Position numbers and translations under genes: made by a program | Shown: piece after piece, positions 37,343 through 46,292 of the stretch | Position numbering within the stretch: the first letter of the stretch is position 1 | How the letters are laid out: every line of letters starts with the position of its first letter | DNA from: Candidatus Binatia bacterium | GTDB lineage: Bacteria > Desulfobacterota > Binatia > UBA1149 > CAITLU01 | Length of the DNA stretch: 64,000 nt | Assembly (NCBI GenBank): GCA_036493895.1 | Contig: DASXOZ010000030.1 | Coordinates: 54,191-118,190, forward strand | Direction of reading: 5' to 3' | The notes under the pieces: generated by a model | Seen by the model: the letters and a program-made list of their open reading frames with translations, nothing else | Told to the model about the DNA's origin: nothing | The model's database searches: none

Positions 37343-37837
37343 ATGGTTAAACCTGGCGCCGCGCGCGTAAAAGCCGCGAAAGAGGCGAGCGGGCGCGTCG
37401 CCGAGAACCGCAAGGTCTACCACAACTATTTCATCGAGGAGACGACGGAGGCCGGGCTCGTGCTGGCCGGCACCGAGGTGCGCTCCGCGCGCGACGGCGG
37501 AGTCAACCTGACCGATTCCTACGTGCGCATCGACAAGGGCGAAGCGTGGCTGATCGGATGCCGTTTCGCTCCGTATCCTCCCGCCGGTCAGAACAACCAC
37601 GACCCCGACCGACCGAAGAAACTGTTGCTGCACCGCCGCCAGATCGATCGCCTGACGGGCCGCACCAAGCTCGAAGGCTTCGCGCTGGTCGTGACCAGGG
37701 TGTACTTCGACAAGACCGGTCGTCTCAAGGCCGAGCTCGGCCTGGCGCGCGGCAAGAAGCAGCACGACAAGCGCGCGAGTGAGCGTGACAAGGACGCCAA
37801 GCGCGAGATCGCGCGCGCGATGCGTCGCGGCCGCTGA
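37343..37837 (+). CDS. smpB: SsrA-binding protein SmpB
   Basis: SmpB delivers tmRNA to stalled ribosomes in trans-translation. The 164-residue protein contains AENRKVYHNYFIEET, GLVLAGTEVRSARDGGVNLTDSYVRI, LLLHRRQIDRLTG and a Lys/Arg-rich C-terminal tail (KKQHDKRASERDKDAKREIARA) that occupies the mRNA channel. Its tmRNA partner lies in this window at 53267. Confidence 0.96.
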   Translation: MVKPGAARVKAAKEASGRVAENRKVYHNYFIEETTEAGLVLAGTEVRSARDGGVNLTDSYVRIDKGEAWLIGCRFAPYPPAGQNNHDPDRPKKLLLHRRQIDRLTGRTKLEGFALVVTRVYFDKTGRLKAELGLARGKKQHDKRASERDKDAKREIARAMRRGR

Positions 37838-37888
37838 ACTGACTTCACGCGCCGATTTTCGAGATGCACCCGCTGGGCTGCAGATGTT

Positions 37889-39751
37889 TCAGGCGCCGGA
37901 TTTTTGCGCCGCGCCCGCGGCTGGTCCGAGCGTGAACCAGAACGTCGAGCCCTTGCCGACCGATCCTTCGGCCCAGACTTTTCCACCGTGATGCCGGACG
38001 ATGCGGCCTACCGTGGCCAATCCGATTCCGGTGCCCTCGAACTCATCGGTGCGGTGCAGCCTTTCGAAAGGACGGAACAGCTTCGACTTCTGTGACGCGT
38101 CGAAGCCAACGCCGTTGTCGCGAACGAAGAACGAGCCGTTGCCGTCGGCTCCGAGCTCGATGCGCGCCTGGCGGCAGGTGCGCGTGAATTTCCACGCGTT
38201 GGCCAGCAGGTTCTGGACGAGCAGCGACATCATTCCCGCGTCGGCCACCGCCTCCAGGTCTTCGCGGATCACGATTTCCACTTCGCGCGACGGATCGGAG
38301 TTCCGGAGGTCGGCGACGACGCCGCGCGCGATCTCCGAAAGATCCACTTCTGTTTCGTTGCGAGTCGCGCGCGCCAGGCGCGACAGCGACAGCAGGCCGT
38401 CGATGAGGCCGGCCATGCGCACCGACGATGCGCGGATGCGTTCGAGGTGGTCGCGCGAGGCCGGGCCGAGCGCCGCGCCGTCCTCTTCGAGCACCAGCTC
38501 GCTGTAGCCCGCCATCGCGCGCAGCGGCGAGCGCAGGTCGTGCGAGACCGAGTAGCTGAACGCCTCGAGCTCGTCGACCGCGCGCTCGAGCTCGGCGGTG
38601 CGCGCGCGCACTCGTTCTTCGAGCGCCGCGTTGAGCGTGCGGATCTCCTGCTCCGCGCGGCGGATCTCGGTCAGGTCGACCGTCGCCCCGATCAGGCGAA
38701 AGACGTTGCCGTCCTCGTCGAGCTCCGGACGTGCGGTCGAGCGCACGACGGCCACTTGTCCGGTGGCCAGGTTGGCCTGGCGGTACTCGACGACGATCTC
38801 GCCCGTGCCGCCGCGCTGGGTCGCCAGCGCCATCTCCTGCGCGACGCGTTCGCGATCCTCCGCAATGATGAAACTGAACCCTTCCTCGAGCGATATCTGG
38901 CGGCGACCGTCGCCGGCCGCTGCGCCTGCGCGCATGTCGTTGCTCACCCACATCGTCGCGTCGCGAAGATCGATCTCGAACGACACGACGCCGGCCGCAC
39001 GCTGCGCCTCTTCCAGGCGAAGCTGGCTCAGCCGAAGCTCCGCTTCGCTCCGGCGCCTGCGCGTCACGTCGTGCACGATCGTCAGCATCAGCGGCCGGCC
39101 ACCGAGCTCGATCAGGTAGCCGATGACTTCGACCTGGCGCTCGCTGCCGTCGGGGCGATGGAACGTGTACTCGGCAGGTCCGGGATCGACGCCCTGCTGC
39201 ATCAGCCCGAGGTTCCGTGCCGCCTGCGCCATCCCTTCGTCGTCGAACAGGCCGCTCTCGAAAATGTGTCGGCCTTCGGCGGACTCGCGCGTCAGGCCGG
39301 CAATCTCGGCAGCGGCACGGTTCATGCGCTCGAGGCGACCCTCGAGGCTCAGCATGATGTAGCCGTCGGGCGCGTATTCGAACACTCTTTGCCAGAGCGT
39401 CTCGCTCTCCTGCAGCGCGCCTTCGCGTTCGGACGATTGCCGCATCGCGGTATCGGCGTCGGTCCAGAGCCGCCGCATCCCGATGATTCCGAGCAGCAGG
39501 AGCACCGAGGTCGTCGTCGCGAACGTTTCTTCCAGCAGCCGGATGTGCCCGGCGTCAGCGCCGTAGAGGATACCGCCGAGCGCGACGAGGCGGCGGGCGG
39601 CCATCAGCAGCAGCGCAGCGGCCAGCAGCAGCAGCGCAGCGGCCAGCAGCCACCACGCCACGCGGGTGCGCGGCGACCTCGGGGCATTCAGCGCGAGGAA
39701 CGCGACGGCGATCTGGCACAAGGCCGAGAGCAGCAGCAGCGCGGCGGTCAT
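37889..39751 (-). CDS. Membrane-bound PAS-domain sensor histidine kinase
   Basis: A 620-residue orphan kinase. There are three N-terminal hydrophobic segments (about 3-22, 31-50, 76-92). The first PAS domain spans about 118-235 and the second about 245-365, followed by a coiled coil (365-397). The HisKA H-box has His404 in SYSVSHDLRSPL. The ATPase domain has an N-box (LLANAW, Asn514 region), DNGVGFD near 545 and GTGIGL near 573. The HDLRSPL signature is the phytochrome/bacteriophytochrome-like subclass. No response regulator is adjacent, so the partner and signal are unknown. Confidence 0.92.
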   Translation of the reverse strand: MTAALLLLSALCQIAVAFLALNAPRSPRTRVAWWLLAAALLLLAAALLLMAARRLVALGGILYGADAGHIRLLEETFATTTSVLLLLGIIGMRRLWTDADTAMRQSSEREGALQESETLWQRVFEYAPDGYIMLSLEGRLERMNRAAAEIAGLTRESAEGRHIFESGLFDDEGMAQAARNLGLMQQGVDPGPAEYTFHRPDGSERQVEVIGYLIELGGRPLMLTIVHDVTRRRRSEAELRLSQLRLEEAQRAAGVVSFEIDLRDATMWVSNDMRAGAAAGDGRRQISLEEGFSFIIAEDRERVAQEMALATQRGGTGEIVVEYRQANLATGQVAVVRSTARPELDEDGNVFRLIGATVDLTEIRRAEQEIRTLNAALEERVRARTAELERAVDELEAFSYSVSHDLRSPLRAMAGYSELVLEEDGAALGPASRDHLERIRASSVRMAGLIDGLLSLSRLARATRNETEVDLSEIARGVVADLRNSDPSREVEIVIREDLEAVADAGMMSLLVQNLLANAWKFTRTCRQARIELGADGNGSFFVRDNGVGFDASQKSKLFRPFERLHRTDEFEGTGIGLATVGRIVRHHGGKVWAEGSVGKGSTFWFTLGPAAGAAQKSGA

Positions 39752-39891
39752 GCTCTTGCGCCCCGGCTCGAGGCGTGTCGGGGGCGATCCTCCTTACTCC
39801 GCCGGCAGGCGGCAGGAAAGGGCAGGCGGGCGATAGCCGCCGGGGAGGCGGGCAGGGGAAGCGGGGAAGGCGGGAGAGCGGGGAAGGAGCG

Positions 39892-40458
39892 TCAGCGCGA
39901 TTCGCGCCAGCGCAGGACGAACTTTTCTTCTGTCATCGTGCCGGGCGATTTGCGGGTGCGGAAGATCGGGTCGCCGGAGCGAAGCTGGCGCAACTGCTCG
40001 AGCGCCGACTTGCCCGTGGCGATGCCGTGCCTGGCAAGGTAGCACCCGATGACCACGCCGGTGCGCGCGTCGCCGTCGGAGCAGTGCACGAAAGTTGGGC
40101 TGTCGCGTCCTTCGATCTCCGCGTCGATCGCGTCCAGGATCAGCTCCATCGCCTGCTCGGTCAGCGTATTGGCGTCCTCGATCGTGTAGCGCTCGATCTC
40201 GACGACGATGCCGCGCGTCTCCCCGATCTTCTCGAGAGTGTCTTCGTACGGATGGAAGTGCGCGCCGGCCGAGCCGTCGAACGCTTCCTCCTCGCTCATC
40301 AGGTTGATGACCGAGCGGACGCCGCAGTCGAGCAGCGCCTGCATGCGCTGGTCGGTCGTCTTGGCGTCCTGGCCGCCTGGCCAGGCGCCGGCGAGCAGGG
40401 TGCCGGGAACTACCCAGTAGGTACCGGGGAAGGGCGTGGAACTGCGATCGTCGCTCAC
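39892..40458 (-). CDS. Dual-specificity/tyrosine phosphatase-like protein
   Basis: A 188-residue cytoplasmic protein with the Cys-based phosphatase P-loop VHCSDGDARTG (Cys126, Arg132; CX5R). The conserved PGTLLAGAWPGG start resembles fungal/bacterial DSP-like phosphatases. An Asp general acid is likely in the preceding loop (YTIEDAN). The substrate is unknown. It is divergent from the aldehyde dehydrogenase gene across about 250 bases with no clear regulatory site. Confidence 0.82.
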   Translation of the reverse strand: MSDDRSSTPFPGTYWVVPGTLLAGAWPGGQDAKTTDQRMQALLDCGVRSVINLMSEEEAFDGSAGAHFHPYEDTLEKIGETRGIVVEIERYTIEDANTLTEQAMELILDAIDAEIEGRDSPTFVHCSDGDARTGVVIGCYLARHGIATGKSALEQLRQLRSGDPIFRTRKSPGTMTEEKFVLRWRESR

Positions 40459-40707
40459 GGGAGGATGGAGGGGACGCGGCCTGCGTCCAAAGGGAAGATT
40501 CAGGGACTGATACGTTGTTACTTGGCCGCCCGGCCTACGTCAAGCCGGTTCGGCACGAACCCGCCGCCGGCCGCTTTTCTTGAACAGCCGGAGCGCGCGG
40601 ATAAGCTCCGCCTCGAACGCAGCTCGCACCCCGACCCAGCCGCATCGCCGAGTCTTCCATCCATTGGCGACGCCGGCACGACGAGGACGTCACAAGGAGG
40701 AGAACCG

Positions 40708-42213
40708 ATGAAGGATTACGGCCTTTTCATCAACGGCCAGTGGGAGTCCGCCAAGGGCGGCAAAACGGCTCCGTCGATCAATCCCGCCACCGAAGAAGCC
40801 TGGTGCAACGTCGCGGTCGCCGACCGTGAAGACGTCCGCAAGGCGGTCGCCGCCGCCAAGGCCGCGCACGACAGCGGAGTGTGGCGCAACAAGTCGCCGC
40901 AGGAGCGCGGCGAGATCATGCAGCGCGTCGCTGCCGCGATGTTCGAGCGCCAGGACGAGCTGGCCGCCGCCGAAGTGCAGGACGGAGGCGGCACGATGCG
41001 CAAGGCGATGAGCATGGACGTGCCCGGCGCCGCGCAGACGTTCTTCCATTTCGGCACCTACATTACCGGCGACGAGTACAAGACGATGCTGCAGGAGGAG
41101 TACGACGAGGTCGTACCGATCCCGAGCAGGAACCTCGTGGTGCGCGAGCCGATCGGCGTCTGCGCCGGCATTACGCCGTGGAACTTCCCGATGATCATGG
41201 GGGCGTGGAAGATCGCGCCGGCCATCGCGGCGGGCAACTGCGTCGTGATCAAGCCCGCTTCCGTGACGCCGGTCTCGACGCTGCTGCTCGGCGAGATCTG
41301 CACGCAGGCGGGCGTTCCTGCCGGAGTCGTCAACGTCATCTCAGGGCCCGGCGGCGCGGCCGGCGAGGAGCTGGCCACCCATCCCGACGTCAGCAAGGTC
41401 GCGTTCACCGGATCGACCGAAGTCGGCCGCCGCGTGATGCAGCTCGGCGCCGGCACGCTGAAAAAGGTGACGCTCGAGCTCGGCGGCAAGTCGCCGAACA
41501 TCATCCTGCCGGATGCGAACCTCGACACGGCGGCGCTCGGCTCGCTGTTCGCGACGTTCATGCACCAGGGCCAGATCTGCGAGTCCGGCACGCGCATCCT
41601 CGTGCACGAGAAGATCCACGACGAATTCATGGAGAAGCTGCTGGCGGGAATGGGGCGCATCAAGATCGGCGACACCATGGACCCGACCGTCGGCATGGGC
41701 CCGCTCGTCAGCGCCTCGCAGCGCGAGACCGTCGAGAAGTACGTCGGGCTCGGGCACGAGCAGGGCGCCCGTTGCGTGGCGGGCGGCAAGCGTCCGGACG
41801 GATTTGCCAAGGGCTATTACTACGAGCCGACCGTCTTCGACGACGTCGACAACAAGATGCGCATCGCGCAGGAAGAGATCTTCGGACCGGTGGTCTCGGT
41901 GATCCGTTACAAGGACGAGGAAGAGGCGATCCGCATTGCCAACGACTCGGTGTACGGGCTCGGCGGCGCGGTCTGGTCCGAGAACACCGACCACGCCGTT
42001 GCGGTGGCACGTCGCATCGATACCGGGACGGTGTGGATCAACGACTACCACATGATCAACCTGCGGTTCCCGTTCGGCGGCTATAAGCAGAGCGGCGTCG
42101 GGCGCGAGCTCGGCAAGTGGGGCCTGGCCGAGTACCACGAGGTCAAGCACATCCACGTCGGGCAGAGCACGCCGCCCGAAGGGAAGTTCTACTTCCAGAT
42201 GCTGCTGAACTGA
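40708..42213 (+). CDS. NAD(P)-dependent aldehyde dehydrogenase
   Basis: A 501-residue ALDH-superfamily enzyme oxidising an aldehyde to the acid. Catalytic residues are Asn159 (TPWNFP), Glu257 (LELGGKSPNI) and Cys291 (GQICESGTR), with GSTEVG as cofactor loop and EEIFGPVVSVI near the C-terminus. The ATG at 40708 follows AAGGAGGAGA. The next gene encodes a DUF779 protein, which commonly accompanies acetaldehyde/alcohol-pathway dehydrogenases (AcoD/ExaC type), so acetaldehyde or another short-chain aldehyde is a plausible substrate. Confidence 0.93.
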   Translation: MKDYGLFINGQWESAKGGKTAPSINPATEEAWCNVAVADREDVRKAVAAAKAAHDSGVWRNKSPQERGEIMQRVAAAMFERQDELAAAEVQDGGGTMRKAMSMDVPGAAQTFFHFGTYITGDEYKTMLQEEYDEVVPIPSRNLVVREPIGVCAGITPWNFPMIMGAWKIAPAIAAGNCVVIKPASVTPVSTLLLGEICTQAGVPAGVVNVISGPGGAAGEELATHPDVSKVAFTGSTEVGRRVMQLGAGTLKKVTLELGGKSPNIILPDANLDTAALGSLFATFMHQGQICESGTRILVHEKIHDEFMEKLLAGMGRIKIGDTMDPTVGMGPLVSASQRETVEKYVGLGHEQGARCVAGGKRPDGFAKGYYYEPTVFDDVDNKMRIAQEEIFGPVVSVIRYKDEEEAIRIANDSVYGLGGAVWSENTDHAVAVARRIDTGTVWINDYHMINLRFPFGGYKQSGVGRELGKWGLAEYHEVKHIHVGQSTPPEGKFYFQMLLN

Positions 42214-42216
42214 GCA

Positions 42217-42564
42217 GTGACCACGGTGCGGATCACGGCGGCGGCCTGCGCCGCGCTCGGGCGAGTGCGCCAGGAGCGCGGCGGGTCCGAGGAGCGCAGC
42301 GGGCCGCTGACGTTCACGATCGACGGCGGCTGCTGCGAAGGAGCCGCACCGCACCTGTTCGACGATGCGGTCATCACGTCGGCGGCCCTGCATGCCGGGG
42401 ACGCCGACGGGGTGCCCGTCTACCTCCAGCCCGCGATGATCGAGCCCTACGCGGACGCAGACATCACGATCGACGTCATCGAAGACGCCATGTCGGAGTC
42501 GATGTCGCTCGAGACCGGGCTCGGCCTTCGTTTCGTGCTGCGCGAGAGCAAGGCGCAGCGCTGA
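42217..42564 (+). CDS. DUF779 family protein
   Basis: A 115-residue protein matching DUF779: ITAAACAALGRVRQERG at the start, LTFTIDGGCCEGAAPHLF with a Cys-Cys pair, and DITIDVIEDAMSESMSLET. The biochemical function of the family is unknown, but its members are repeatedly found next to NAD-dependent aldehyde dehydrogenases, as here. GTG start four bases after the upstream stop, so the two are presumably one transcript. Confidence 0.85.
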   Translation: MTTVRITAAACAALGRVRQERGGSEERSGPLTFTIDGGCCEGAAPHLFDDAVITSAALHAGDADGVPVYLQPAMIEPYADADITIDVIEDAMSESMSLETGLGLRFVLRESKAQR

Positions 42565-42607
42565 ACGCGGCGCAGCGCGCTGCCTGGGCAACTGCCCACA
42601 CCTCTGG

Positions 42608-43155
42608 CGATGCGCGCGCGTTCGCACTCGATCCCGCGCCGAAAAAGCGCGCGGTGGCGACAAATGCGCGCATGATTGCACTCGGCGGAGCGCGGGCGGG
42701 GCCGGGTGATGCGCACGCATCTGCACTCGTTATCCTGTGGGTTCGGGCCGGCAGGTCTGCTTCCGGCATGCGCACGCGTTTGCACTCGGAATAGTGGAGG
42801 CGACGAGCCTCGATGCGCACGCATCTGCACTCGGGATCGCGGAAGCGATGAAGGTCGATGCGCACGCATCTGCACTCGGGATCGCGGAAGCGACGAAGGT
42901 CGATGCGCACGCATTTGCACTCGGGATCGCGGAAGCGACGAACACCGATGCGCGCACACTCGCACTCCCGATGGCGTCGGTGATGGACAGGGATGCGCAC
43001 GCAGTTGCACTCGCAGTCGCGGAGACGACGACCGCCGATGCGCACACATTTGCACCCGCGGCTTGAGCGCGGCGGCGCGTCCCTGTGCGCACATCTGCAC
43101 TCCGTGTTGAGGCATTCGCGAACGTCGATGCGCGCATGTTTGCACTCGTACTCTC
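42608..43155. repeat. Roughly 45-bp tandem repeat array, about 12 units
   Basis: About twelve units carry a conserved 21-base core close to GATGCGCACGCATTTGCACTC followed by about 24 more variable bases. The central units (42811-42945) are nearly identical at exactly 45-bp spacing; outer ones drift in sequence and length. The core contains the inverted repeat ATGCG-CA-CGCAT. Reading either strand gives 15-residue repeats, but no frame is favoured. Confidence 0.85.
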
Positions 43156-43500
43156 GCGACATTTCTGCCTGTGAAACGCGTACGGTCAGGCCATGTCTTC
43201 GATCAGGATGCTCGGCGGCGTGCGCACTCGCACCGGGCTCCGCGGATTGGAGCCGGTTCGGCGCGCGATGGAGCGAGGCGCACGCCCGTCTGCCGGAACG
43301 GGGCTCCTGCAACTCGAGCGGCTTGTCCGCAGGGGGCGAGCGATCGCCAGAGGTGCGAAACCTCGCGCCATCCTCGGAATGAATGACTTCCATGGGGCGA
43401 ACGGATAACGAAATTTGTGATCTTGCTCAATGACACGGGAGTCATAATTCCCCGCTGTCATCGAGCCGAGATGCGACGGATCCGGCGCACTGCCTCATTC

Positions 43501-43680
43501 CGCCGCGCTTCGAGACGCCGCGCTTCGAGACGCCGCGCTTCGGGCCGCCGCACTTCGAAACGCTGCGCTTCGAAACGCCCCGCTTCGAGACGCCGCGGTT
43601 CGAAACACCCCGCTTCGAGCCGCCGCGCTTTGAAGCGCCCCGCTCCGAGCCGCCGCGCTTCGAACCGCCTGCTTCGCGCC
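43501..43680. repeat. 15-bp minisatellite, about 12 units
   Basis: Eleven full units and a degenerate twelfth of CGCCGCGCTTCGAGA keep perfect 15-base phase from 43501 to about 43680. Changes concentrate at unit positions 4-7 and 13-15. Every frame is open, so coding potential cannot be inferred. Confidence 0.9.
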
Positions 43681-43780
43681 GAGCCTCTATCGCGAACGCC
43701 GCCCACCGCCATTTCACCTTGGCGCCTGAATCGGAACGCGTCCGCGCCCGTCGCGAATCTCGCCCGAGGGCGCGGGACCC

Positions 43781-44842
43781 TCAGCTCCAGAAAGGCTGCG
43801 CGACCTGCGCGAGGCGGTCGCCTTCAAGCAATTCCTCGAGCTCGTCGGCAAGCCGCCGGCACTGCTCGAGCGCCTGGTGCCAGGTGCGATGACGGTCCGC
43901 AGTCGAGTAGCGCACGAAGTCGTCGCGATCGGGCACCTTGCCGCCAGGCAGCGTCGCGACGAATTCCCGCGACGGCGCGACGAATACGGTGCGCGACAGC
44001 AGCGCGCCGCGCGGGCGTCTCCACGTCAGCGGCTTGTCGAACCAGCCGGGCACGATGCGGTCGAAGAAGTGCGGATACAGCACGAGGCCGGGCGGAGCGT
44101 CGAAGTCCATCGCGAAGTGGTAGTCCGTGATGCCGCCGTCGCGCAGCAGGCCGCGCGGCGCTCCGGCAACGTCGCGGATCGCTTCCATCACCAGCGGGAT
44201 CGACCCGCTGGCCAGCGTGGCGTCCACGAAATTGGCGGTATCGAGCGCAACGTTCGTGGTCCTGACATCGGCGAACACGAAGGCCGGCTTCGGCGTCGAA
44301 TGAAAAACGACGCGCTCGAAGAAGGCGCCGAGCAGGTTGCGGGACATCGCATTGGCCGTCGCCGCAGCACCGAGCCCGAGCGCGAGCGGAACGCGAGAGT
44401 CCGTCGCGGCGACGCCGCGGCTGCGCACCGTGCCGACATGAAGACGAACGTGCGGATGCCCGAGAGCGGTCGAATGTCCGTCGCTTCCGAGCAGAGCCGA
44501 CAGAATGCGCCGGCTCTCGGCAGTGACTTCGGCCGGCGTCGGTTTCTTCTCGTAGGCCTGCGCGACGTAAGCCTCTTCGAAACGTCCGAGAGCCGCGAGG
44601 GGGTCGGGGAGCGCGAGGCAGCTGTGTCGGAACGCACCGATCGACGTGCCGAATGCGTGAAGCGGGCTTTTGCGCGCTGCGACCAGGCGGCGCGCGAGCA
44701 CCTGATCGATCGATGCGAGCACCAGCCATTTCGGCCCGCCGGAGGCGCCGAGCAGCACCGTGAACAGGTCCGCGCGAAAGCCTTCGCGGCGAATCGTCTC
44801 GAGAGCCTCGGGGCCGGCGCGAACGGTAAGGGCCTGCTGCAT
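43781..44842 (-). CDS. Patatin-like phospholipase
   Basis: A 353-residue patatin-family protein. It has an oxyanion segment LLGASGGPKW (32-39), the nucleophile elbow GTSIGA with Ser67, ASGSIP (211-216) and the catalytic-dyad Asp235 in RDGGITDYH. It probably hydrolyses an acyl lipid; no signal peptide is evident, so it is cytoplasmic or peripheral. The ATG at 44842 is chosen (MQQALTVRAG); the longer frame to 44968 lacks a ribosome site. It is transcribed alone. Confidence 0.87.
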   Translation of the reverse strand: MQQALTVRAGPEALETIRREGFRADLFTVLLGASGGPKWLVLASIDQVLARRLVAARKSPLHAFGTSIGAFRHSCLALPDPLAALGRFEEAYVAQAYEKKPTPAEVTAESRRILSALLGSDGHSTALGHPHVRLHVGTVRSRGVAATDSRVPLALGLGAAATANAMSRNLLGAFFERVVFHSTPKPAFVFADVRTTNVALDTANFVDATLASGSIPLVMEAIRDVAGAPRGLLRDGGITDYHFAMDFDAPPGLVLYPHFFDRIVPGWFDKPLTWRRPRGALLSRTVFVAPSREFVATLPGGKVPDRDDFVRYSTADRHRTWHQALEQCRRLADELEELLEGDRLAQVAQPFWS

Positions 44843-45270
44843 CGGTGCTTTGCCGGCCGCGGCTGCGCCGGTGGCGGGTCTTGTCCGTTCGACGCAAGGC
44901 CGAGTCAAAGGCCGGGCGGCGGCTCTCCGGAGGCGTGGAAACCTGCAGATTCGGCGGCCGGGCAGCATCGCAAGACAACTCGCAGTCCGCCCTGCGGCCG
45001 CGCTCGCCGCGCAAAGCTGCGACTATTCGCTCGATGCAGGAGTCTTTCACGGCATCTTCGTGAAGAATCGATGAACGGCCGCGACACCGTCCGCTCGCGC
45101 AACGACGACAGTATTTTCAGCTGCGATCGCACTCGCCGGATCGCGAACTCTGACGAAAGCATGAAGCCTTTCCTGCAGAAATCCGCACATTTCGCAGGGA
45201 AAAACGCATTTTTCTGCGTTCCGTCGATTCGCGCGCACGCGCGTACGCGATACGATGTCTTCATCCCCGG
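44843..45270. other. Intergenic region between patatin and glycosyltransferase genes
   Basis: 428 bases with no convincing gene. The right part is less GC-rich and contains a small hairpin, AACGCA with TGCGTT around 45204-45221, which may lie in the glycosyltransferase leader. No clear promoter was identified. Confidence 0.4.
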
Positions 45271-46263
45271 ATGATTTCCGTTTCACGGACGAATCCTCTT
45301 CGCGTCGTAGGCGATGCCGGTCAAGGCACAGTCGCTTCGCCGACATTCGAGCCCTGCGCCATCGACCCTTCCTGCGCACGCTGCGGCAACGGCACAGAGA
45401 CGCGCAATTCGCTCGACTGGTCCTTCGTCGATGCCGTCTACTGCATTTCCCTGATCGAGAGGCCGGACCGCCTCGAGCGCGCGAGCGCGGAGCTCCATCG
45501 CGTCGGGCTTTGCCGGCGCGCGCGCTTCTACAGGCCGGCCCGTCATCCTCGCGATCCGATCGCCGGCATCTGGGAGTCTCACCGCACGATCGCAATGGAT
45601 GCGCTTTCGCGCGGCTTCGAGAAAATTCTCGTGCTCGAGGACGACGTGAAGTTCCGCCGCGGCCTGGATGCTGATCGTCTGCGCGACGTTGCGGCGACGC
45701 TCGCGTCGGCTCCCGACGGTTGGGACATTTTCTACCTCGGGCACTGGCCGATCCGCGTGCAGAGAATCGCCCGGCGCCTGCTGAGGACCCAGTCCGGCTG
45801 CACGCACGCCTACGTCGCGAGCGCTTCGGCGATGTCGTGGCTCGCCGCCAACGAGTACCGACGGTCCCAGGTGTCGCATCGCTGGTCGCGGATCATCGGC
45901 CGCGGCATCGACGCCGCATTCGCGTCGCGCCTCGCGACCTACGCCTATTTCCCGATGGTGGCCGTGCAGAACTCGAGCATCAGCGACCACACCGCGAAAG
46001 CCAAGGCGGGCCGTATTCGCAGGATGCACCATCTGTTCACGCGCACGCGCGCACGCGAGTACCTGTTGTCGCTGCTGATGGTTCCGAACGAAATGCGCGT
46101 CGTCGCGATCGCGGTTCTCGAAGAGTGGAAGACGAGAATTGCTTCGCTGCTGCGTCCGCAACAGCGCGGGGTCCCTGCTACCAGGTGCCCGGACCCCGAG
46201 CCCGGTGCGGTGGGAACGGTCATTTCACGGACGGAGGAGACCGCCGCCGCACCGGGTGCCTGA
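45271..46263 (+). CDS. Glycosyltransferase family 25-like protein
   Basis: 330 residues. The domain begins at about residue 52 with FVDAVYCISLIERPDRLERA, the usual GT25 (LPS glycosyltransferase) opening, and has the metal-binding VLEDDV with Glu123-Asp124-Asp125, then DIFYLGH. It probably adds a sugar to a surface polysaccharide or protein; the acceptor is unknown. About the last 35 codons and the TGA stop come from a palindromic GGTGCCTGACCC repeat, so the natural C-terminus has probably been replaced. Confidence 0.8.
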   Translation: MISVSRTNPLRVVGDAGQGTVASPTFEPCAIDPSCARCGNGTETRNSLDWSFVDAVYCISLIERPDRLERASAELHRVGLCRRARFYRPARHPRDPIAGIWESHRTIAMDALSRGFEKILVLEDDVKFRRGLDADRLRDVAATLASAPDGWDIFYLGHWPIRVQRIARRLLRTQSGCTHAYVASASAMSWLAANEYRRSQVSHRWSRIIGRGIDAAFASRLATYAYFPMVAVQNSSISDHTAKAKAGRIRRMHHLFTRTRAREYLLSLLMVPNEMRVVAIAVLEEWKTRIASLLRPQQRGVPATRCPDPEPGAVGTVISRTEETAAAPGA

Positions 46264-46267
46264 CCCG
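46168..46267. repeat. REP-like palindromic element inside the glycosyltransferase 3' end
   Basis: The element contains GGGGTCC/GGACCCC (46168-46174 with 46191-46197), a perfect 10-bp pair CCCGGTGCGG/CCGCACCGGG (46201-46210 with 46247-46256), and ends in GGTGCCTGACCC (46255-46266). The same core occurs at 12.92 and 49.2 kb. Confidence 0.65.
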
Positions 46268-46292
46268 ATCTCCTGCGCGATCTCCTGCGCCG

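Larger units (their letters stand above)
42565..43780. other. 1.2-kb gene-free interval with two minisatellites
   Basis: Between the DUF779 gene and the patatin gene I find no gene I can support. Open frames here (up to 305 codons) occur on both strands because the repeats are GC-rich with lengths divisible by three. Two separate arrays occupy most of it (listed separately); 43160-43500 holds nothing I recognise. Confidence 0.6.

Noticed and set aside
42608..43155. CRISPR array
   Set aside because: Spacing looks CRISPR-like, but the central filler sequences are nearly identical while the repeats drift, and no cas genes are present. It fits a tandem repeat.
43200..43300. Possible tRNA-like sequence on the minus strand
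   Set aside because: The translated context looks similar to ORFs over tRNA ends, but the T-loop has mismatches and no acceptor pairing or D-arm could be built.
42476..43393. 305-codon minus-strand ORF and several overlapping ORFs in the repeat array
   Set aside because: Frames on both strands are open because the unit length is divisible by three and GC-rich; none has a ribosome site or recognisable domain.
43442..43717. 91-codon ORF with SKRGV repeats
   Set aside because: Only reflects the 15-bp minisatellite; all other frames are equally open.
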